Below are positions 58,270 through 64,000 of a DNA stretch of 64,000 bases, piece after piece. This DNA comes from Planctomycetota bacterium (GTDB lineage: Bacteria; Planctomycetota; UBA1135; UBA2386), in assembly GCA_019636245.1 (NCBI GenBank), contig JAHBXX010000009.1, positions 1 to 64,000 on the forward strand, given 5' to 3'. The notes below the pieces were generated by a model. The model saw only the letters and a list, made by a program, of their open reading frames with translations, had not been told where the DNA came from and did no database searches. Position 1 is the stretch's first letter, and each line of letters begins with the position of its first letter. The position numbers and the translations under genes are program-made.

Positions 58270-59754
58270 ATGCGCACGCTCTTCGCCGGCTGTTTCGCCT
58301 CGCTCCTTCCCCTTGCGACCGCGCACGCCCAGTGCGCTAGCCAGTGGTTGCCCGGCGTCGGCTCCGGCAGCACCAGCGAGATCAGCGGCCCCGTGTTCGC
58401 GTCGGCGGCCCTGCCGAACGGCGATGTCGTGATCGGCGGTTTCTTCGCGATCACCGCCCCCTCCGGCGGCAACGTCGTCGCGCGGCGCAGCGGCAGCACG
58501 TGGTCCCCCCTCGGGGGTGTCGTGGGCATGGCCAGCTCGCTCACGGTGCTGCACACCGGCGACATCGTCGCCGGTGGCGAGTTCGCGCTCCCGGGGGTGT
58601 CGGGCAGCCAGCGCGTCGCGCGCTGGGACGGCACCTCGTGGAGCACGCTCGGCTTCGGCCCCCACGGCGTCGTGCACACGCTGGCGACGCTGACCAACGG
58701 CGACCTCGTGGTCGGCGGGATCTTCTTCACGACCGGTGGCGCACCCGGCAACAACATCGCGCGCTGGGACGGCACGACCTGGTCCGCGTTCGGTGCGGGC
58801 ACCGACTACCTCGTGCGCACGATCCTCGAGCTGCCGAACGGCGACATCGTCATCGGCGGCGACTTCACCAGCGCCGGCGGCGTCCCCGCCGGTCGCCTGG
58901 CGCGGTGGGACGGCAGCGCGTGGTCGCCGTTCGGCGGCGGCGCGAGCGGCTCGGTGAACTCGCTGCGCCTGCTGGCGAACGGCGACGTGCTCGCCGCCGG
59001 CGACTTCAGCACGCTCGGTGGGCAGCCGTTCAACCGCATTGCCCGCTGGAACGGCAGCGCGTGGATGCCGCTCGGCGCCGGTCTCGGAGGCACGGTGACG
59101 GCGACGCTCGAACTGCCCGACGGCGACATCCTCGCCGGCGGCGCGTTCGTCGGGGCGGCCGGCGCGGCGCGCATCGCGCGCTGGGACGGTGCGACCTGGA
59201 CGGGCATCGCCGGCGGCGCCGACGATCGCGTCGATACGATGACCCAGCTGCCGAGCGGCGACGTCGTCGCCGGCGGCAGGTTCACGACGATGGGCGGCAT
59301 CGCCGCGGCCGCCCTCGCGCAACTGACGACGACGTGCCCGGCATCGGCGTCGGCGTTCGGCAGCGCGTGTCCGAGCAGTGGCGGCGCCAACCTGCTGACG
59401 GCGGTCTCGCTGCCATGGGTCGAGAGCACGTTCCGCGCGCGCGGCACGGGGCTGCCGGCGACCGCCATCGTGGTGGCCGCGACCGGCCTCACCGCGCTGG
59501 TGCCGGGCTTCGCCCTGAACAGCGTGTTCGCCATCTCGCCCGCGGGCTGCCTGCTGCACGTGACTCCGGACATCCAGCAGCCGCTGTTGACCACGACGGG
59601 CGACGCCGAGTCGTCGTTCTTCCTGCCGGCGGCGGCAGCCCTCGTCGGCGTGACGTTCTCGCACCAGATGGTCGCGTTCGAGGTCGATCTCGCCGGCAGC
59701 TTCGTCGAGATCACGTCGACCAACGCGCTGCAGCTCACGGCCGGCGCGTTCTAG
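58270..59754 (+). CDS. Secreted beta-propeller protein with delta-60-like repeats
   Basis: The 494-residue protein has a signal peptide (MRTLFAGCFASLLPLATAHA). About seven blades share the pattern L.NGD...GG.F...GG.....ARWDG..WS..G.G, for example LTNGDLVVGGIFFTTGG, ELPNGDIVIGGDFTSAGG and LANGDVLAAGDFSTLGG. The C-terminal module from about 355 (FGSACPSSGGANLLTAVSLP; GCLLHVTPDIQQPL; PAAAALVGVTFSHQMVAFEV) is of the type shared with the Kelch protein and the remnant at 43097. It is likely exported and surface-associated. No Shine-Dalgarno is obvious. Confidence 0.85.
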   Translation: MRTLFAGCFASLLPLATAHAQCASQWLPGVGSGSTSEISGPVFASAALPNGDVVIGGFFAITAPSGGNVVARRSGSTWSPLGGVVGMASSLTVLHTGDIVAGGEFALPGVSGSQRVARWDGTSWSTLGFGPHGVVHTLATLTNGDLVVGGIFFTTGGAPGNNIARWDGTTWSAFGAGTDYLVRTILELPNGDIVIGGDFTSAGGVPAGRLARWDGSAWSPFGGGASGSVNSLRLLANGDVLAAGDFSTLGGQPFNRIARWNGSAWMPLGAGLGGTVTATLELPDGDILAGGAFVGAAGAARIARWDGATWTGIAGGADDRVDTMTQLPSGDVVAGGRFTTMGGIAAAALAQLTTTCPASASAFGSACPSSGGANLLTAVSLPWVESTFRARGTGLPATAIVVAATGLTALVPGFALNSVFAISPAGCLLHVTPDIQQPLLTTTGDAESSFFLPAAAALVGVTFSHQMVAFEVDLAGSFVEITSTNALQLTAGAF

Positions 59755-59873
59755 GTCCGGCCGGGCAGCACCTCGGCACCGATCGCCTGGCTCGCAACCG
59801 GGATCGGCCCAGGCGCCCGAGCTCGCGGGACGGTGCGGTGCCGGCGCGTGCCCGGATCACCCGCGATGGTCGC

Positions 59874-61145
59874 TCAGCGGTGGCGCAGCCACCACAGCTC
59901 GGCCGCCTTGATCGCGTCGCGGTTGGCGGCGGCGTCCCCCGCCGGCTCGTAGCCGAACCCCGACCCGGCCAGTCCCTGCAGCGCCTTGGCCGCGGCGCGC
60001 CGCTGCGGTTCGACCTCGCTGCGCAGCGCCTGCAGCACCTCGGGCACGGCCGGCTTGCCACGCGCCACCAGCTGTTCGGCACACGCGTCGACGTCGCGCG
60101 CCGGCGAACGTGGACCCAGGTTGACCAGCCGCACCACGTGCGGCGTGACCGCGGCGACCTCCTTCTGGAACTTGCGCCGCAGGAACAGCACGGCGAACGC
60201 CGTCGGCACGCTGTCGCCCCGACCGCGGTCGAGCTGGGTGCCGTTGTGGCCGTCGGCCGGACTGCGCCAGCCGCCGCCCGGCAGCTGCTTCTGCACCAGC
60301 ATGCGCGCGCCGGCGGCATACCAATCGGCGGCGGCGACCGTGGTGACGTCGGTGAGGATCGCCGCCCGCTCGAGTCCGTAGTGGAAGTAGAGGCACCATG
60401 GCGTGCGCGGCTCGCCGACCACCTGCGGCTTCTTGGCGAACCACTGCCAGCCGCGGTCGATCTGCCGGTCGAGTTCGGGCCGGGCGCCGAGCTGCTGCCG
60501 GCAGATGGCGAGCACCGCGATCCCGGCCGCCGTCATCGACGCCGTGGCGTCGTTGCCGAGCCGCAGGCGCCGCGTGTAGCCGAAGCCGCCGTAGGCGTCC
60601 TGCAGGCCACCGGTGTGTTCGGCCAGCCGTTGCCACACCGCGCGCTCGATGTCGACGCCCAGCGCCGCACCGGCACGCAGGCCGAGGGCGCCGTACTGCG
60701 TGTTGCTGAGGTCGCCGCCGCCGTCGGCCTTCGAGTAGCCGAAGCCACCGCTGCGGCCACAGCACTGCAGCAGCTGGCGGGTGTCGGCCTTGGCCAGCGC
60801 CAGCCGATCGGGGAACGTCGGCAACGCCTCGAGCACGGTGAGCCGCAGCGCCAGATCGTAGGTCTGGTCCGGCTTCGCCTTCGCCAGCCGCTCCACGGCG
60901 GCATCGAACGTGCGGTCGCCCGCCTCGACGCCGTCGTGCACCGCCGCCAGCAGCACGAGGGCCAGTTCGCCGGGACGCGCGTCCGGCTTGCTGACCTCCC
61001 GCAGGTGCGCCAGCAGCGCCGGTCGCGCCTTGTCGAGCGCCTGCCGCACGTCGGCGTCGAGGTCCTCCTGCGCTCGCACGGGCCCGGCCGCCAGGAGCCA
61101 CCCTCCGGCGGCCAACGGCAGCAGCGTGGACATCGCGCGGGCCAT
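59874..61145 (-). CDS. Secreted prenyltransferase/terpene-cyclase-like toroid protein
   Basis: The 423-residue protein has a signal peptide (LLPLAAGGWLLAAGPVRAQ). Its alpha-toroid repeats resemble squalene cyclases and protein prenyltransferases: SGGFGYSKADGGGDLSNTQY, DAYGGFGYTRRLRLGNDATAS and LPGGGWRSPADGHNGTQLDR (QW-like motifs). No DxDD cyclase motif is visible, so it is probably not an enzyme of that class. It is common in planctomycetes as a secreted or periplasmic helical protein. ATG 61145 is chosen for the signal peptide. Confidence 0.78.
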   Translation of the reverse strand: MARAMSTLLPLAAGGWLLAAGPVRAQEDLDADVRQALDKARPALLAHLREVSKPDARPGELALVLLAAVHDGVEAGDRTFDAAVERLAKAKPDQTYDLALRLTVLEALPTFPDRLALAKADTRQLLQCCGRSGGFGYSKADGGGDLSNTQYGALGLRAGAALGVDIERAVWQRLAEHTGGLQDAYGGFGYTRRLRLGNDATASMTAAGIAVLAICRQQLGARPELDRQIDRGWQWFAKKPQVVGEPRTPWCLYFHYGLERAAILTDVTTVAAADWYAAGARMLVQKQLPGGGWRSPADGHNGTQLDRGRGDSVPTAFAVLFLRRKFQKEVAAVTPHVVRLVNLGPRSPARDVDACAEQLVARGKPAVPEVLQALRSEVEPQRRAAAKALQGLAGSGFGYEPAGDAAANRDAIKAAELWWLRHR

Positions 61146-61276
61146 CGGGCCGACGATAGGCATCGGCCGTGGCCGCGCCAACCCGGGGCCGGCGGGGCGG
61201 TCGTTCGCCGGCCGCCGCCGTGCCCGTGGCCGGCTGCCGCTGGACGGCACGCATCCGATCGCCGAGCCTGCGACGA

Positions 61277-63448
61277 ATGGCCGGCATGCGCATCGCGATC
61301 TCGGGTGCTTCGGGCTTCGTCGGCCGAGCCGCCTCGGCGGCCCTCGCCGCCGACGGCCACGACGTCGTCGCCCTCCAGCGGGGCCGGACCTGGGACCCGG
61401 CCACCGGCCGGCTGGACGCGCCGGCCCTGGGTCGACTCGACGCCGTGGTGCACCTGGCCGGCGAGAACGTCGCCGGCGGCCGCTGGACCGCCGCCCGCAA
61501 GCAGCGCATCGCCGACAGCCGCGGGCCGGTCACCGAACGGCTCTGCCGGGCGCTGGGGGCGCTGCCGGCGCCCCCCGGCGTGCTCGTCTGCGCCTCGGCC
61601 ACCGGCATCTACGGCGACCGCGGCGACAGCGAACTCGACGAACGCAGCGCGCCCGGCCGCGGCTTCCTGGCCGAGGTCGCGCAGGCGTGGGAGGCCGGCA
61701 CCGGGCCCGCGCGCGCCGCCGGCATCCGGGTCGTGAACCTGCGCATCGGCATGGTGCTCGACCGCTCGGGCGGGGCGCTGCGCCGGATGCTGCTGCCGTT
61801 CCGGCTGGGCCTGGGCGGCCGCCTCGGCGACGGCCGGCAGTGGACGAGCTGGATCACGCTGCGCGACCTCGTCCGGGCCGTGGAGTTCGTGCTGGCCCGC
61901 GGCGACCTGCAGGGCCCGGTGCTGGCCGTCGCGCCCGAGCCGGTGACGAACGCCCAGTTCACCCGGGCCCTGGCGAAGGCGCTGCACCGACCCGCGTGGT
62001 TCCCGGTGCCGAAGGCGGCCCTGCGGCTCCTGTTCGGCGAGCTGGCCGGGGAGCTGCTGCTGGCCAGCCAGCGCTGCCGGCCGGACGTGCTGCTGCAGGC
62101 CGGCTTCCGCTTCGAGCAGCCGGCGATCGGACCGGCCCTGCAGGCCGCACTCGGCCGTGGCCCGGGAACCGCGAGCGCGCGACCGCGTTGGTGCGCCGCT
62201 TTCCCGACCGGACCCCGGAGGAAGCCAATGCGATCGACCCGACTCGGTGCCATCCTGCTCGCCACGACCGTGCCCCTCGTCGCCCAGACCCCACCTGACG
62301 ACCAGCGCCTCGCGGCGGCGTGCAACCAGTTCGCCGCGGCGCTGTACGCCCAGCTCGGCGCGACGGCGAGCCCCACCTGCTCGCCGGGCAGCATCGCCAT
62401 CGCCCTGCTGATGCTGCTGCCAGGCGCCCGCGGCGAGACCGCCGACGAGCTGGCGGTGGCCCTGCGCCTGCCCGACGACCTGCGCGGCGAACGGCTGGCC
62501 ACGGCGGCGCACGCGCTGCTCACCCAGCTCGGCCTCACACCCGACGGCCGTCGGCGCACCGAGACCCCGACGCTGGTCGTCACCAACGACCTCTGGGTGC
62601 AACAGGGCCACGCCCTGGTGCCCGCCTACGTGCAGCTGCTGCGCGACCACTTCGCCGCAGCGCCGCAGCTCGTCGATTTCGCCCACGACACCGACGGCGC
62701 CCGGCGGCGCATCAACGACCACATCGCCAAGGCGACCAACGACCGCATCCGCGACCTGCTGTCGGCCGACGCCGTGCCGCCGACGACGCGCGTCGTGCTG
62801 ACGAATGCCCTCTGGTTCAAGGCCGCGTGGCTCGAGCCGTTCCCCAAGGCCGAGACCAAGGACCGGCCGTTCCAGCTCGCGGACGGCAAGGCGGTGACCG
62901 TGCCGACGATGCGGCACGTGCGCGACCACGCCTACGCCGAGCACGCCGACTGGCAGGCGCTGTCGATGGCGTTCGCGACCGGCGGCATCGTCTGCGACAT
63001 CCTGCTGCCGCGCGACGGGCTGCCCCTCGCGCGCGCCGAAGCGGCCCTGCTGGCCGGCGAGCACCTGGCGCAACTCCGCACGGCGCGCGTGAGCGTCGAG
63101 CTGCCGCGCTTCGGCACCTCGGCGCAGCACTCGCTGAAGGCGGCGCTGGCCGGCCTCGGCGTGCGCGCGGCCTTCGTCTTGGGGCGCGCCGACTTCACGG
63201 CGATGGACCCGAGCGGCGAGCTGTTCGTCGGCGACGTCGTGCACAAGGTCTGGGTCCAGGTCGACGAGGCGGGTGCGGAGGCGGCGGCGGCGACGGCGGT
63301 GGTGATGCGCGCCGGCAGCGCGATGGTGCCGGCGGAACCGAAGACGTTCCGGGTCGATCGGCCGTTCGCGTTCGGACTCAGGGATCGGCAGACCGGGCTG
63401 CTGCTGTTCGTGGGCAGGGTCACCGACCCGCGGGTCGGCGCCAGCTGA
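61277..63448 (+). CDS. SDR epimerase of the TIGR01777/YfcH type continuous with a serpin
   Basis: The first about 295 residues are an NAD-binding epimerase of the YfcH/TIGR01777 type (MRIAISGASGFVGRAASAAL; VVHLAGENVAGGRWTAARKQ; VCASATGIYGDRGDSELDE; LRIGMVLDRSGGALRRML; WTSWITLRDLV). No stop codon follows. The frame continues into a bacterial serpin (about residues 318-724), with the hinge VDEAGAEAAAATAV and the end RPFAFGLRDRQTGLLLFVGR and VTDP. The hinge retains the Gly-x-Glu-Ala-Ala-Ala pattern of inhibitory serpins. An internal ATG (62228) with GGAGG and a signal peptide (RLGAILLATTVPLVAQ) indicates the serpin is likely also, or only, made as a separate 406-residue secreted protein. Confidence 0.75.
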   Translation: MAGMRIAISGASGFVGRAASAALAADGHDVVALQRGRTWDPATGRLDAPALGRLDAVVHLAGENVAGGRWTAARKQRIADSRGPVTERLCRALGALPAPPGVLVCASATGIYGDRGDSELDERSAPGRGFLAEVAQAWEAGTGPARAAGIRVVNLRIGMVLDRSGGALRRMLLPFRLGLGGRLGDGRQWTSWITLRDLVRAVEFVLARGDLQGPVLAVAPEPVTNAQFTRALAKALHRPAWFPVPKAALRLLFGELAGELLLASQRCRPDVLLQAGFRFEQPAIGPALQAALGRGPGTASARPRWCAAFPTGPRRKPMRSTRLGAILLATTVPLVAQTPPDDQRLAAACNQFAAALYAQLGATASPTCSPGSIAIALLMLLPGARGETADELAVALRLPDDLRGERLATAAHALLTQLGLTPDGRRRTETPTLVVTNDLWVQQGHALVPAYVQLLRDHFAAAPQLVDFAHDTDGARRRINDHIAKATNDRIRDLLSADAVPPTTRVVLTNALWFKAAWLEPFPKAETKDRPFQLADGKAVTVPTMRHVRDHAYAEHADWQALSMAFATGGIVCDILLPRDGLPLARAEAALLAGEHLAQLRTARVSVELPRFGTSAQHSLKAALAGLGVRAAFVLGRADFTAMDPSGELFVGDVVHKVWVQVDEAGAEAAAATAVVMRAGSAMVPAEPKTFRVDRPFAFGLRDRQTGLLLFVGRVTDPRVGAS
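62217..62230 (+). promoter_or_regulatory. Internal ribosome binding site and start of the serpin
   Basis: GGAGG (62217-62221) is followed after 6 nt by ATG 62228 and a typical signal peptide, inside the continuous SDR-serpin frame. It suggests independent translation of the secreted serpin (62228-63448). The SDR would then end by frameshift, by a sequencing error, or not at all. Confidence 0.6.
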
Positions 63449-63483
63449 CGGAGCGCCCCTTCCCACGGCGGCTCGGGCCGCGT

Positions 63484-64000
63484 ATGCGTGGCGGCATGTC
63501 GAGGCCGGCCCGCTGCCTCCTGTTCCTGCTGCCGGCGATGGCCCTTGCCGCGCAGGCGCCGCCGCCCGACGCGCAGGTGGCGGCGCGCGGCGCCGACCTG
63601 GTCGCCTTCGCCGCCTGGCTCGACGACTACGGCGCCGGCGCGTTCCGGCTGGTCAAGGACGGCGCCACCGACGAGGCCGCGCTGGCCGACGTCGACGCCC
63701 GCATGGCGAAGGTCGCCGCCTGGAACACGCTCGAGGCGGCGAAGGCGCTGTTCCGGGCGGCCAGCATCGAGCCGCGGCCCGCCGGCGCCTCGTCGTCGAC
63801 CGACCTCGTCGACTACTTCCGCGAACTGCAGCCCTGGCGCGTCCAGGCGCTGGCGGCGAAGCACCTGCGGGCGATGACCGTCGACGGCCTGGTGCCATGG
63901 CTGGTGTCGATGCTGCGCGCGCCCGGCATCCGGGCGCAGAAGCAGAACCAGGACCAGACCAACGCGGCGGCGGTGCTGCGCATCCTCGCCGGCCATCCGA
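63484..64000 (+). CDS. Secreted protein, N-terminal part (runs off the window)
   Basis: An open frame from ATG 63484 (or 63496, MSRPARCLLFLLPAMALAAQ, the better signal peptide) continues past base 64000. It encodes a helical sequence (GADLVAFAAWLDDYGAGAFR; LRAMTVDGLVPWLVSMLRAP; NAAAVLRILAGHP). This resembles the start of a HEAT or helical-repeat protein. No family is recognised. Confidence 0.7.
   Translation, partial: MRGGMSRPARCLLFLLPAMALAAQAPPPDAQVAARGADLVAFAAWLDDYGAGAFRLVKDGATDEAALADVDARMAKVAAWNTLEAAKALFRAASIEPRPAGASSSTDLVDYFRELQPWRVQALAAKHLRAMTVDGLVPWLVSMLRAPGIRAQKQNQDQTNAAAVLRILAGHP

Overview
The window is about 70% G+C and encodes two clusters of flagellar genes, paired ECF sigma and anti-sigma genes, a Ser/Thr kinase with a formylglycine-enzyme-like tail, and many secreted beta-propeller or FG-GAP-type proteins. 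This combination suggests a motile member of the Planctomycetota. That assignment is inferred from gene content only, because no rRNA or phylogenetic marker was analysed.

Layout. 1-8.4 kb is a filament and cap locus: the end of one flagellin, a second flagellin, flaG, fliD, fliS and a FliT-like gene. A 1.23-kb insertion sequence follows, then a convergent glycosyltransferase-TPR operon that may glycosylate the filament. 8.4-16.3 kb is mostly housekeeping: birA, nadE, ispH and apt, plus a degenerate Fic-like gene, a secreted protein and a membrane protein. 16.5-19.7 kb holds a class I cyclic-di-GMP riboswitch in front of a FliA/WhiG-type sigma gene, then a CheC-like/receiver-like fusion and a tiny stand-alone histidine-phosphotransfer-type protein. 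19.9-27.4 kb is the flagellar export operon fliO-fliP-fliQ-fliR-flhB-flhA-flhF-flhG. 27.6-30.3 kb is a second sigma-28 operon with tightly overlapping small genes of unknown function and two lipoproteins. 30.4-37.7 kb carries an ECF sigma factor, a membrane LRR anti-sigma candidate, a TPR protein, an Old Yellow Enzyme homologue and a HEAT-repeat protein. 37.7-46.8 kb is minus-strand and contains a Kelch-type secreted protein, the kinase, a gene remnant, a carboxypeptidase-regulatory-domain protein and an ECF sigma factor. Parts of this stretch look less G+C-biased than the rest. 46.8-64 kb has a pair of secretin-N-like proteins, a PIG-L hydrolase and aminotransferase operon, an ABC transporter-PDZ-FG-GAP operon, a secreted propeller protein, a prenyltransferase-like toroid protein and an SDR-serpin fusion frame.

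How the parts connect. Five flagellar transcription units, including those of both sigma-28 genes, carry a sigma-28-like promoter motif of the form T(C/G)A(A/G)-N17-18-CCGAT. One lies directly upstream of the c-di-GMP riboswitch. The most interesting reading is a motility circuit in which c-di-GMP gates one sigma-28 paralogue through RNA while a second paralogue autoregulates its own operon.

A second unusual feature is a family of inverted-repeat elements: one full insertion sequence and two copies of about 102 bp. They share the terminal core GATGGCAAG and sit exactly at gene ends. One copy supplies the stop codons of both flanking convergent genes.
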